Shown in pieces: positions 11,304 to 21,640 of a stretch of 64,000 nt of DNA. How positions within the stretch are numbered: position 1 is the stretch's first letter; each line of letters opens with the position of its first letter. The position numbers were made by a program, and so were the translations under genes. A model generated the notes under the pieces. The model had not been told where the DNA came from. It saw only the letters and a list, made by a program, of their open reading frames with translations, and did no database searches. This DNA is from Aedes albopictus (taxonomy: Eukaryota; Arthropoda; Insecta; Diptera; Culicidae): assembly GCF_035046485.1 (NCBI RefSeq), contig NC_085137.1, positions 16,707,346-16,771,345 of the forward strand. The letters run 5' to 3'.

Positions 11304-12744
11304 GGATCCTGGAGAAATTCCTAGGGGATTCCGTGGAGGATTCCCTGGTGGAATTTCTCGCGGAATCATTCGAGGAACTCCCGGAATTCCTGAAAGAGTT
11401 TCGGGTGAAATTACTTTAGGATTTTCTGGTGGAGTCCATGGATGAATTTCGGGGAGAATTTTTTGATGATTTTTTGAAGAAATTTATGAATGAATTCCTG
11501 CAGGAATTCTTGGATAAATTGCTGGAAAAAATCCTGAAGCAATTCCTGAAGGAATCCGTGGAGGATTTCCTGGACAACTTCCTTGTGGAATTCCTCGAGG
11601 AATTCTTGGAAGGGTTCCGGGAGACATTCTTGGGGAACTCAGGCAGAAATTCCTAGAGGACTTTATGGAGGAATGCCTGGAGGAACTGCTGGAGGAATTT
11701 CAGGAGTTCTTCCTCGACAAATTTCTGAAAGAATTCCTGGTGGAATTTCTGGAGGATTTTTTGTGGAATTTCTGAAGAAATCCATGAAGGAATTTCTGAT
11801 GAAACTGTTTGAGAATTCCCTGAAGGAATCCATGGAAAAATCCTTGGAGAAATTTTTTAGGAATACCTGGAAGAATTCAGTGGGAAATTCCTTTAGCATG
11901 TTATGGAGGCATCCGTGGAGGAAATATTGGGGAATACTGACAGACAGACATTCAGGAGTTTTCCTAGAAAAATGTCAGGAGGGATCTCTGGAGGAATTTT
12001 AGGAGTATTTACTGGAGGAATTCCTGAGGGATTTATTTGAAGATTTTCTGGAAATATATGAGGCTTCCTGGAGAAATGTCTGAAAGAACTCCCCGAGGAA
12101 TTTCTGAAGGAATTCCTGGAGGAATTTCTAGAAGAAGTTTCTGAGGAATTTCTGAGAAATTCAGTAATGAATCCCTGAAGAAATTCCTTAAGAAATTTTT
12201 GGAAAAAAATCCTAATTTCTGCAGGGATCCGTGGAGGGAAATCACTGGTTGCATATTGGAGGAATTTATAAAGAAATTTCTTTAAGACCCCTCGAGGAAT
12301 TTCTAAAGGAATATCTGGAGGAATTTCAGAAGAAATTCATTATTGAATCCCTGAAAGAATACCTGAAAAAATCCTGGAGAAACTACTGGAGAAATCTGTG
12401 GAGGATTTCCTGTAGAGATTGCTCGCGAAATTTTTGGCAGAGTTCCGGGAAACATTCTTTTAGGATTCTCTGGAGAATTCTGGCTAAAATTCCTAGAGGA
12501 TTTTCTGGAGAAATCCCTGGAGGAATTTCATGAGGAATTCTTGGAGGATTTTTTTTAGGAATTCCTGTAGGAATTTCTGGCGTTATTTTTCGAGAAATTT
12601 CTGGAGGAATTTGTTGAGGAATTTAAGAAGGATTTTTTGAAATGATTCATTGATGAATCCCTGAAGGAATTCCTGAAGAAATTCGTTGAGAATTTCCTGG
12701 ACAATTTTCTGAAGGAACTTCTTGAGGAATTTCTCATAGAACAC

Positions 12745-12897
12745 CAATATGAAGTACTTGGTGATGTTGGCACCACAACATGTTGAAACCCCTACTTGGG
12801 AATTCATATTGCGTGTAACACCATCATTCTATTTTGCACCATGATCATACATATATTGCACCATTATTATAGTGCCCCCCCTAAGCAAGAACCCTGC
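12745..12897. repeat. Right-hand CACC-rich remnant of the hAT-type element
   Basis: CACC motifs (GCACCATGATCATAC, TTGCACCATTATTA) reappear between the satellite and the right terminus. This suggests that the satellite block interrupts one formerly continuous CACC-rich interior. Confidence 0.6.
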
Positions 12898-12916
12898 GCA
12901 CGCTAGTGAACGGAGC

Positions 12917-15401
12917 GGAGTCAATTATTGACGTGACCTTTTGTAGTCCTGGCCTAACAAGTAGTTCGAACTGGAGAGTAGATGATGGCTACACTCACAG
13001 CGACCACCTGGCGGTTCGCTACAGTATCGACTACAACAACAGCAGACAGCGGATAGAAGAAGAGGCGGCTAGGCCAAGGCCAAGCCCTCGTAGGTGGAAG
13101 ACATCATACTTCGACGAAGAGGTATTTAGGGAAGCGCTCCGCCGTGAGCGAAACTTACTCGGTTTAGACGGCGACGAGCTGGTAGCGGTGCTCTCACGTG
13201 CGTGTGATGCGACCATGCCTAGGAGAGTCCACCCTAGAAATGGGAGGCCACCGGCTTACTGGTGGACCGACGCGATTGCGGACCTGCGCCGCGCCTGCCT
13301 ACGGGCTAGGCGGCGGATGCAGCGAGCACGATCAGAGGAAGAGCGAAACGAACGGCGGGTGGTGTTCGCCGCTGCAAAAGCCGCGCTCAAGACCGAGATA
13401 AGAGCAAGCAAGAAGGCCTGCTTTGAGGGTCTCTGTCAGAGTGCCAATACGACCCCGTGGGGTGATGCCTACAGGATCGTTATGGCCAAGACGAGAGGTG
13501 TGATGGCTCCTACAGAGCAATCTCCAGAGATGTTGGAGGGGATCATTGGAGGACTTTTTCCGCGTCATGATCCTAGTCCTTGGCCTCCTTTCGTAGGACA
13601 GCCGGGGACTGGGGCTGGCGATGAGGAAAGGGTCACCGATGTGGAACTTGCGGGGATAGCTAAGTCCCTTAGCGTAGGTAAGGCCCCAGGTCCGGACGGA
13701 GTTCCGAACCAGGCCTTAAAAGTAGCTATTGCAGAAGCTCCCGAGATGTTCAGGTCTGCTATGCAGAAATGCCTGGACGAGGGAGTTTTCCCAGAAGCTT
13801 GGAAGAGGCAGAGCCTGGTACTATTGCCAAAGGCGGGGAAACCACCCGGAGACCCGTCGGCATATAGACCAATATGCTTGATTGACACGGCGGGGAAGGT
13901 GCTCGAAAAGATCATCCTCAATAGAATGTTGAAGTTCACTGAGGGCGTAAATGGTCTCTCGAGCAACCAGTATGGCTTCCGGAAGGGGAGGTCCACCGTA
14001 GACGCTATCTTGTCGGTTACAAAAACCGCCGAGAAAGCACTCGAGCCTAAGAGGAGGGGAATTCGCTTCTGCGGGGTAGTGACTCTGGATGTAAGGAATG
14101 CATTCAATAGCGCCAGTTGGGCTGCTATTGCCGATGCGCTCTTGCGTCTGGGGATACCGGAGTACTTGTACAAGATTCTCGGAAGCTACTTCCAGAATCG
14201 CGTACTGGTTTACGACACGGAGGTGGGTCGGAAGTGCTTTCACATAACCTCAGGAGTCCCGCAAGGTTCCATCCTGGGTCCGGTGTTATGGAATGTCATG
14301 TACGACGAGGTGTTGAGGTTAGAGTACCCAGTGGGAGTGGTGATTGTCGGATTTGCCGACGATATTACGCTCGAAGTCTACGGTGAAACGATCGAGGAGG
14401 TGAAGTTGACTACCGACCACTCGATCAAGGTTGTGGAGGCGTGGATGCGGTCCAGAAAACTGGAGCTGGCTCACCACAAGACAGAGGTGACGGTTGTTAA
14501 CAACATGCAGTCGGCGCAGCAGACGGAGATCAGTGTAGGAGAGTGCACTATCCTGTCGAAGCGCTCTGTCAAGCACTTGGGCGTGATGATCGACGATAAG
14601 CTTACCTTCGGTAGCCACGTCGATTATGCCTGTAAAAGAGCCTCCACAGCTATTGCGGCACTGTCCCGGATGATGTCCAATAGCTCAGCGGTGTACGCCA
14701 GTAAGCGCAAGCTTCTGGCTAGTGTTGCTACGTCCATACTTAGGTATGGCGGCCCGGCGTGGGGTACCGCGCTAAGTACTGAATGCTACCGACGGAAGCT
14801 GGAAAGTACTTACAGGCTTATGTGTCTGAGGGTTGCAAGCGCGTACCGTACCGTGTCACACGACGCTCTCTGTGTCATTACTGGTATGGTGCCCATCAGC
14901 ATTCTTATCAGTGAGGATATGGAGTGCTTCGAAATGCGCGGCACAAGAGGCATACGCAAGACTGTCAGGATGGCCTCTATGGTCAAATGGCAGCGCGCGT
15001 GGGACAGTTCCACCAAAGGAAGGTGGACCCATAGGTTGATACCGAGGGTAGATAGTTGGATTAATAGGCGCCATGGGGAAGTTTCATTCCACCTGACACA
15101 GGTCCTTACAGGTCATGGTTGCTTCCGACAGTATCTACACCGTTTCGGGCATGCGGATTCTCCCGAATGCCCAGTGTGCAATGGTTTAGAGGAAACGGCG
15201 GAACACGTGTTGTTCGTGTGCCCGCGTTTTCGCACAATGCGTGACCGCATGCTTGCCACATGCGGGGAGGACACAACTCCGGACAACTTGGTCCAGAGAA
15301 TGTGTAGGGATGAGATTAGCTGGAATGCCGTTTCAACGGCTATCACCCATATCGTCTGGGAGCTACAGAGGAGGTGGCGCGTGGACTCGGAGAATGGCTA
15401 G
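12917..15401 (+). pseudogene. R1-clade LINE ORF2, 3' part: endonuclease C-terminus, reverse transcriptase, zinc-binding tail
   Basis: The frame resumes with the end of the APE domain (SDHLAV around 12991-13017) and continues through the reverse transcriptase. RT motifs include GKAPGPDGVP (about 13680), GVPQGSILGPVLW (about 14250) and the catalytic FADD at 14352-14363. The C-terminal zinc-binding motif CX2CX8HX4C starts at 15168. There is no RNase H, as expected for R1. The frame has no stop or frameshift across about 828 codons. It looks recently active apart from the hAT-type insertion. A GTG at 12906 opens a longer artificial frame into the inverted repeat; I use the LINE boundary instead. 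Confidence 0.9.
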
Positions 15402-16125
15402 TCCAGATGCAGTACAAGAGGTGGTCCAGGGGTTCGAAGTCGGCTTCGTAGGTCATACCGGTGCCCTGCGGTCGAGATCGACCCTTACAGCGATTAAGTG
15501 GCCGCGGAGAGGAAGTCCCGGTAGCGGTGCTGTCGTGGCGTCGGTCTACTGGGTTGGATCTGAGCCCGCGGTTGGAAAGGGGTCCCCGGCAAGGGTCGGG
15601 GTAGGTGAGATCCTGCTGTCTGCAACCTACGGGTGCATCTGATAGGGCCTGAAGGGTAGTGATACCCTTCCTTTGCGGGCAGGTCAGATCGGGTTGCACG
15701 TGGGCATCAGTTCTTGATGTCCGCTCAGCAGTAGGGCGCGGGCGGGGTTGACCCTGCCCGCCTTCCGAGGACAAAGGGAGTGGCGAGGACCACTCGGGAA
15801 ACTGGCTAAGCGCCAGCATGCTATCGTGATGGACTCTCCAGAGCGAGTCATCGATGTTCGTTGCTGCTAGGCTACGGCAGCTAACCTTGAGGGTGCGATA
15901 TGCACTAGCCCCTCTCTGAAGCAATACCTTCTTGGTGGTTCCGGAGAGACGTAGGGTTTGGCGACCATAGGAATGTGTTTTAGTGGGTCGAGGAAAGAGT
16001 AGTCCTGGCTTCTACCGGCACTGTAGAAGACGGCCTCATCCCCACACTACCCTAACCTTCCTGTTAGGGTGTCTGATGAGCAGATTTATCCCCCTATGGT
16101 TTAGAAGGAAAAAAAAAAAAAAAAA
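15402..16125 (+). other. 3'UTR and poly-A tail of LINE copy A
   Basis: This GC-rich non-coding segment is shared with LINE B (17586-18497 apart from the MITE). It ends in CCCCTATGGTTTAGAAGG and an A run, then the target duplication. ORFs in this stretch are UTR shadows. Confidence 0.8.
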
Positions 16126-16145
16126 GACCGGTAGCGCGAGTAATC

Positions 16146-17585
16146 AGTAACCAGTACGGCTTCCGGAAGGGGAGGTCCACCGTAGACGCTATCTTGTCGG
16201 TTAAAAAAACCGCCGAGAAAGCACTCAAGCCTAAGAGGAGGGGAATTCGCTTTTGCGCGGTAGTGACTCTGGATGTAAGGAATGCGTTGAATAGCGCCAG
16301 CTGGTCTGCTATTGCCGATGCGCTCTTGCGTCTGGGGATACCGGAGTACCTGTACAAGATTCTCGGAAGTTACTTTCAGAATCGTGTACTAGTCTACGAC
16401 ACGGAGGTGGGTCGGAAGTGCTTTCACATAACCTCAGGAGTCCCGCAAGGTTCCATCCTGGGTCCGGTGTTATGGAATGTCATGTACGACGAGGTGTTGA
16501 GGTTAGAGTATCCAGTGGGAGTGGTGATTGTCGGATTTGCCGACGACATTACGCTCGAAGTCTACTGTGAAACGATCGAGGAGGTAAAGTTGACTACCAA
16601 CCACTCGATCAAGGTTGTGGAGGCGTGGATGCGGTCCAGGAAACTGGAGCTGGCTCACCACAAGACAGAGGTGACGGTTGTTAACAACCTGAAGTCGGAG
16701 CAGCAGACGGAGATCAGTGTAGGAGAGTGTACTATCCTGTCAAAGCGCTCCGTCAAACACTTGGGCGTGATGATCGACGATAAGCTTACCTTCGGTAGCC
16801 ACGTCGATTATGCCTGTAAAAGAGCCTCCACAGCTATTGCGGCACTGTCCCGGATGATGTCCAATAGCTCTGCGGTGTACGCCAGTAAGCGCAAGCTTCT
16901 GGCTAGTGTTGCTACGTCCATACTTAGGTATGGCGGCCCGGCGTGGGGCACCGCGCTAAGTACTAAATGCTACCGACGGAAGCTGGAAAGTACTTACAGG
17001 CTTATGTGCCTGAGGGTTGCGAGCGCGTACCGTTCCGTGTCACACGACGCTCTCTGCGTCATTACTGGTATGGTGCCTATCAGCATTCTTATCAGTGAGG
17101 ACATGGAGTGCTTCGAAATGCGCGGCACAAGAGGCATACGCAGGACTGCCAGGATGGCCTCTATGGTCAAATGGCAGCGCGCGTGGGACAGTTCCACCAA
17201 AGGAAGGTGGACCCATAGGTTGATACCGAGGGTAGATAGTTGGATTAATAGGCGCCATGGGAAAGTTACATTCCACCTGACACAGGTCCTTACAGGTCAT
17301 GGTTGCTTCCGACAGTATCTACACCGTTTCGGGCATGCGGATTCTCCCGAATGCCCAGCGTGCAATGGTTTAGAGGAAACGGCGGAACACGTTTTGTTCG
17401 TGTGCCCGCGCTTTCGCACAATGCGTGACCGCATGCTTGCCATATGCGGGGAGGACACAAACCCGGACAACTTGGTCCAGAGGATGTGTAGGGATGAGTT
17501 TGGCAGGAACGCCGTTTCAACGGCTATCACCCATATCGTCTGGGAACTACAGAGGAGGTGGCCCGTGGACTCGGAGAGTGGCTAG
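16146..17585 (+). pseudogene. R1-clade reverse transcriptase fragment (copy B ORF2)
   Basis: The frame is open from the truncation point to the same stop as copy A. It lacks the endonuclease and the fingers of the RT, so it cannot act alone. It retains FADD and the C-terminal CX2C...H...C motif. By hand I count about 22 amino-acid differences from copy A over about 463 residues, so the copies are close relatives rather than a recent exact duplication. The 463-residue frame beginning at 16194 uses a non-ATG codon and is not a gene start. Confidence 0.85.
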
Positions 17586-17602
17586 TCCAGATGCAGTACA
17601 AG

Positions 17603-17796
17603 CATAGGCGCCAACTTGTGACGTAGTTGGGGGGGCGAAGCTCTCCAAAATTGGACAAAATTCAACTTTTTTTAGCTCAATGCACTAGTTTTCACGTAAA
17701 TATGCCTAAACTAGATGAATTGCGTCGAAATTATACGAATTTGGTTGATTTTGAGAGGCCTCGCCCCCCCAACTACGTCACAAGTTGGCGCGTATG
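17603..17796. mobile_element. hAT-type MITE in the 3'UTR of LINE B (194 bp)
   Basis: Long inverted ends share GCGCCAACTTGTGACGTAG, followed by a G7/C7 tract. The 8-bp duplication AGTACAAG lies at 17595-17602 and 17797-17804. Copy A has a single uninterrupted AGTACAAG at the homologous place, which confirms the insertion. Confidence 0.9.
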
Positions 17797-18509
17797 AGTA
17801 CAAGAGGTGGTCCAGGGGTTCGGAGTCGGCTTCGTAGGTCATACCGGTGCCCTGCGGTCGAGATCGACCCTTACAACGAATAAGTGGCCGCGGAGAGGAA
17901 GTCCCGGTAGCGGTGCTGTCGTGGCGTCGGTCTACTGGGTTGGATCCGAGCCCGCGGTTGGAAAGGGGTCCCCGGCAAGGGTCGGGGTAGGTGAGATCCT
18001 GCTGTCTGCAACCTACGGGTGCATCTGATAGGGCCTGAAGGGTAGTGATACCCTTCCTTACGGGCAGGTCAGATCGGGTTGCACGTGGGCATCAGTTCTT
18101 GATGTCCGCTCAGCAGTAGGGCGCGGGCGGAGTTGACCCTGCCCGCCTTCCGAGGACAAAGGGAGTGGCGAGGACCACTCTGGAAACTGGCTAAGCGCCA
18201 GCATGCTACTGTGATGGACTCTCCAGAGCGAGTAATCGATGTTCGTTGCTGCTAGGCTACGCAGCTAACCTTGAGGGTGCGATGTGCACTAGCCCCTCTC
18301 TGAAGCAATACCTTCTTGGTGGTTCCGGAGAGACGTAGGGTTTGGCGACCATAGGAATGGTTTAGTGGGTACGAGGAGAGAGTAGTCCCGGCTTTTACTT
18401 TTGTTGTAGAAGACGGCCTCAGACCTACACTACCCTAACCTTCTGTTAGGGTGTCTGTTGAGCAGATTATCCCCCTATGGTTTAGAAGAAAAAAAAAGAC
18501 CGGTAGCGC

Positions 18510-18790
18510 AGAAAATGGCTACATGAAAATACAGAAACCACATTTGAAACCACCGGAAGTGCTTAAGAACCGGGTCCGGGTGTCCTGTGTATAGCTCAAG
18601 GGTACAGAAAACGTGTTGATCGCCATCATATTGTTTGCTTGTTGTTGACTGACAGTTAACAGAACACAGTTGTCCTTCTTGTCCACTGTGTGTCGTATAC
18701 ACTGAAACCTTTTTTTATGCATGTTATTTTTATGCCCTGCATAAAAAGAGGGAAAGCTACTCAGAGCCAATATTGTGCATAATGATATTT
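18510..18790. other. Unrecognised flank downstream of LINE B
   Basis: I see no coding or repeat signature here. This is presumably the original right flank of the LINE target. Confidence 0.35.
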
Positions 18791-19500
18791 AATAATGACA
18801 GGAACTATTGCAACGGCGGTCAAGAAGTGTTTACAGAGGAGAGCAAAGGAAGGTTACAGGTTCGTTTTTGGGTGTTTCCGAAGGTCTCATGTACGTTACA
18901 TGGGGTTCGAGTGGGTCTTAAGGGGGTTTCAGAGTCATTTCAGGAAGTCTCAGAGCACATTAGGCTGGTTTCAGAGGAGCGTTACATGGGGTTCGAGGGG
19001 GTTTAAGGGGGATTTTGGAGGCATTTCAAGACGTTTCAGAGCATTTGCGATGGGATGCAGAGGCGTTACTTAAGCGTTACGAGGAGTTTTCGGTGGGATT
19101 CGGAGCCTCTCCGGTGCGTTACATGGCGGCCGAGGGGGCTTAAGGGGGATTTTGAAGGCATTTCAGGACGTTTCAGAGCATTTTCTGCGGGGTTAAGAGG
19201 CGTTATGACAGCGTTACGGAGGAGTTTTCGGGGGGTTTGAGGCCTCTCTGCGTTACATGGAGTCCGAGAGGGTTTAAGGGGGATTTTGGAGGCATTTCAG
19301 GATGTTTCAGACCATTTTCGGTGGAATTAAGAGGCGTTACAAAAGCGTTACGGAGAGTTTTCTGGGGGGTTCGGGGCATTTCAGGTGCGTTACATGGGGT
19401 CCGAGGGGGTTTAAGGGGGGTCGGGTACGTGAAGGTTTATAATGACGGGAACTATTGCAACAGCGGCCATGGCGTGTTTATAGAGGAGAGCAAATGAAGG
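18790..19500 (+). repeat. Minisatellite with ~136-bp unit and duplicated flanks
   Basis: CGTTACATGG recurs at 18894, 18980, 19117, 19251 and 19388, giving steps of 86, 137, 134 and 137 bases. Units contain TTTAAGGGGGATTTTGGAGG and CATTTCAGGACGTTTCAGAG. A ~60-base segment (GGAACTATTGCAACGGCGG.. and AGAGGAGAGCAAA) occurs just before the array at about 18794 and again at its end at about 19440, in the same orientation. ORFs across it are chance frames. Confidence 0.8.
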
Positions 19501-19630
19501 TTACAAAGGCGTTTGAAGGGGTCCCAAGGGGTTTCAGCGGAGTACTAGAAGATTTGAGCATTTCAGAGAGTTTCAGAGGATTTTCGAGGGGTTTTGTATA
19601 CGTTAGGTATGTTTTCGGAGGTTTCTGAGG

Positions 19631-19652
19631 GTGATTGATTGATTGATTGATT
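19631..19652. repeat. (TTGA)n microsatellite
   Basis: Four to five tandem TTGA/GATT units are present. It is followed by TTGTCTATATTAAAGATAC and TTCAGCCCTTGGCTGG, which I remember as a common Aedes repeat end but could not assign. Confidence 0.7.
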
Positions 19653-19839
19653 TGTCTATATTAAAGATACTTTCAGCCCTTGGCTGGTTCGTCTCTATCA
19701 TTTCTGAGGTTCTCAGGTGCGTAACCTGGGGTCAATGTGGGTCTTAAGTGATTTCGGAGGCATTTCGGGAAGTCTCGGGGGTGGAAGCTCAGGTAAAATA
19801 TTATCTCCTGGGCACCCATTTAAAACACCACCCCCGGCA

Positions 19840-21640
19840 AAGACTGGCGCTTGAGCCTAGCTATTTAGCACTGTAGTTGGAGGAAATGCCAATGCAGAAC
19901 CCGTAGCTTCCGGGAAGGTAAGTCCAGCTCCCTGGATTGGTGGGTTGATGTCAGGCCCTGCGAGCCAGCCGTAAAAAGACTAGCACCGAAAAATCAACAA
20001 GAGAAGGATGCGAACTGATACCAATCGCGACGACCACAGCAACGAAAAGGGGCTTCCGATTGGAAGCTTGGTACGTGGAACTGCAGAGCTTCATCGGGAG
20101 CACCCGCATACTCGCCGATATACTGAAGGACCGCGGGATTGGAATCATAGCGCTGCAGGAGGAGTGTTGGATAGGAGCAAGGTTGTTAATCGATAAATTA
20201 TCGTTATCGGCGATAAAGTTAACGTCTGTTATCGTTTATCGTCGATAACGATAACGTCTTCAGACGGATTCGTCATCGGCGATACAGTTAACTGTTGAAA
20301 TTATCGACTCGATAACGTCTCCGGAAAATTTTCTTCGCGATCTGAGCCGTTGTTGATGCCGTCACTAGGGTAACTAGATTTATCGCAAAATTATCGAAGG
20401 TACGTTGATCTTCGCGTTGATTCATCGTTTGGTTATCGTTATCGAGAGATTATCAAGCAACCTTTATCGTTGTCGAGTTTGCGTTGAGTTAACTGTCGAT
20501 AATTTATCGGTTAACAACCTTGGATAGGAGCCATGGTGCGAACGTTTAGAGGTAATCATACCATCTACCAGAGTCGCGGCAACACACGTGAGCTGGGAAC
20601 AGCTTTCATCGTAATGGGTGATATGCAGAGGTGCGTGATCGGTTGGTGTTCGATCGACGCAAGAATGTGCAGGTTGAGGATCAAGGGCCGATTCTTCAAC
20701 ATTAGCATAATAAACGTGAACAGCCCTCACTCCGGAAGTACTGATGATGACAAAAACGCATTTTACGCTCAGCTCGAACGCGACCGCTACCCAAACCACG
20801 ACATTAGGCCATGAGGAGGAATGACCGACGATTGGAATGTTTGGCGCCTTCCATCAGACGATCGAAACGACTCATTGATTTCGCCACCTCCAAAAACATG
20901 GCCATACGTAGCATATTTTCCAACACAGCCTTCCTTATCGTTACATCGACCACGTTCTGATTGACGGACGGCACTTCTCCGATATTATCGACGTCAGGAC
21001 CTATCGTGACGCCAACATAGACTCCGACCACTACCTGGTGATGGTCAAACTGCGCTCAAAACTCTCCGTCATCAACAATGTACGGTACTGGCGACCGCCA
21101 CGGTACAGCCTAGAGCGACTAACACAACCGGATGTCGCCTCAGCATACGCGCAGAATCTCGAGACCGCGTTGCCAGACGAGGGCGAGCTCGATAATCCCC
21201 TCTAGAGGACTGCTGTAGTACACCCAGACAACCAGTCATCGTATAAGATGTTGCATAAGATGATAAAGTGGAGGCCATATGCGTGCGTGCCTCCATTTAG
21301 GCGCTTGTAAAATGTACGCATATCACTGCACTGGTTAACTGAGCTGTGCAAGCAGCCATCAACGACGCAGCGAGAGCATCATCGGGTACGTGGAACGGAA
21401 TCGACGGAACGAAGAGAGCAGAACGGTTTTGAAGGAGAAGAACGCAGCGCGGGCGGTAGTGCTGCATCAAGGGACTGGACAGAACGTGGAACATTACAAA
21501 CAGGGCCGAAATATGCAAGGATCTTGACGGACGGAAGTGAAGTGATCGAAAGGTGGAAGCAGCACTTTGATCAGCACCAGAATGGCGTGGAAAACGTAGG
21601 GATGGGAGACCACGGCAACGGAGGAAACGACGGCGCACAG
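19840..21640 (+). pseudogene. RTE-clade (JAM1-like) LINE, 5' part: endonuclease and RT start, broken
   Basis: Fragments in several frames match an RTE endonuclease: LGTWNCRSF-like (about 20060; here split by frame), LKDRGIGIIALQEE (about 20122-20163), FFNISIINVNSPHSG (about 20694) and IDHV-like followed by SDHYLV (about 21019-21045). A short part of the RT N-terminus follows (about 21350-21600, IERWKQHFDQH-like). Stops, frameshifts and an internal deletion near 20930 disrupt it. A MITE is inserted at 20179-20521. The name JAM1 is from memory of the Aedes RTE family. Confidence 0.75.
20179..20521. mobile_element. MITE in the RTE endonuclease (343 bp, 10-bp TSD)
   Basis: The left end AAGGTTGTTAA matches the reverse complement of right end TTAACAACCTT. 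The 10-bp duplication GGATAGGAGC is at 20169-20178 and 20522-20531. The interior is full of CGATAACG/ATCGTTATCG palindromic words. No ORF is present. A 10-bp duplication would fit Mutator-like elements, but the superfamily is not proven. Confidence 0.85.

Larger units (their letters stand above)
5765..12740 (+). repeat. Degenerate 12-bp GGAATTYCTGRA satellite, about 7 kb
   Basis: The block is a continuous head-to-tail array of variants of GGAATTCCTGAA/GGAATTTCTGGA. Because 12 bp is four codons, frames read as EFLE/EFLK on the plus strand and PPGI/PPEI or NSSR on the minus strand, generating many ORFs of 60-145 codons that are not genes. Higher-order structure is visible: 7430-7960 resembles 8410-8930 (offset about 980 bp), and a segment near 9335 resembles ones near 11605 and 12440. 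It is interrupted by a SINE (10072-10252) and a MITE (10741-11303). Confidence 0.85.
3441..12908. mobile_element. Non-autonomous hAT-type element carrying satellite DNA (9,468 bp)
   Basis: Left end CACTAGCGTGC (3441-3451) is the exact reverse complement of right end GCACGCTAGTG (12898-12908). Subterminal sequence is G-rich on the left and C-rich on the right. Direct 8-bp repeats flank it. No open frame resembles a transposase: the interior is CACC-rich repeat (about 3490-5760 and again about 12745-12875), and between them ~7 kb of a 12-bp satellite. A SINE and a MITE are nested inside the satellite. It splits ORF2 of the R1 LINE, and the LINE frame is perfectly in phase across the duplication. 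The superfamily call is from TIR and TSD only. The satellite may have grown inside a shorter element or been inserted as a block. Confidence 0.85.
1108..16125 (+). mobile_element. R1-clade non-LTR retrotransposon, copy A (full length, interrupted)
   Basis: The element has a 5'UTR (about 1108-1384), a CCHC gag-like ORF1, an overlapping ORF2 with APE endonuclease, reverse transcriptase and C-terminal zinc-binding motif, a ~0.7-kb 3'UTR and a poly-A tail (about 16109-16125). It is flanked by the 13-bp duplication GACCGGTAGCGCG at 1095-1107 and 16126-16138. Removing the hAT-type insertion and one 8-bp duplication leaves about 5.5 kb, a normal size for R1-clade elements. The clade call rests on ORF order, three zinc knuckles, lack of RNase H and the terminal CX2C...H...C motif; a phylogeny would be needed to name the family. 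Confidence 0.88.
16139..18497 (+). mobile_element. R1-clade LINE copy B, 5'-truncated, in tandem with copy A
   Basis: Homology to copy A begins near 16146, matching about 13967 in copy A in the middle of the reverse transcriptase, and runs to the same 3' end and an A run. The copy is preceded by GACCGGTAGCGCG (16126) and followed by GACCGGTAGCGC (18498-18509). Tandem copies sharing one target motif imply two insertions at the same site, or target specificity. Copy B carries its own hAT-type MITE in the 3'UTR. Confidence 0.88.

Noticed and set aside
5765..12740. Dozens of ORFs of 60-145 codons rich in EFLE, PPGI or NSSR repeats, looking like coiled coils or collagen-like proteins
   Set aside because: They arise because the 12-bp satellite is four codons long and lacks stops in several frames. 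Both strands are open at the same places, and frames drift at every indel.
13031..15074. Minus-strand ORFs opposite the LINE ORF2 (up to 202 codons)
   Set aside because: They are antisense shadows of the reverse transcriptase coding region and recur in LINE B.
15343..15924. 193-codon minus-strand ORF and a 133-codon plus-strand ORF in the LINE A 3'UTR
   Set aside because: They overlap the LINE 3'UTR, have no domain signature and are partly repeated in LINE B with the same UTR sequence.
16194..17585. A complete 463-residue protein
   Set aside because: It begins at a TTG codon within a 5'-truncated LINE copy. It is the C-terminal part of a reverse transcriptase, not a stand-alone gene.
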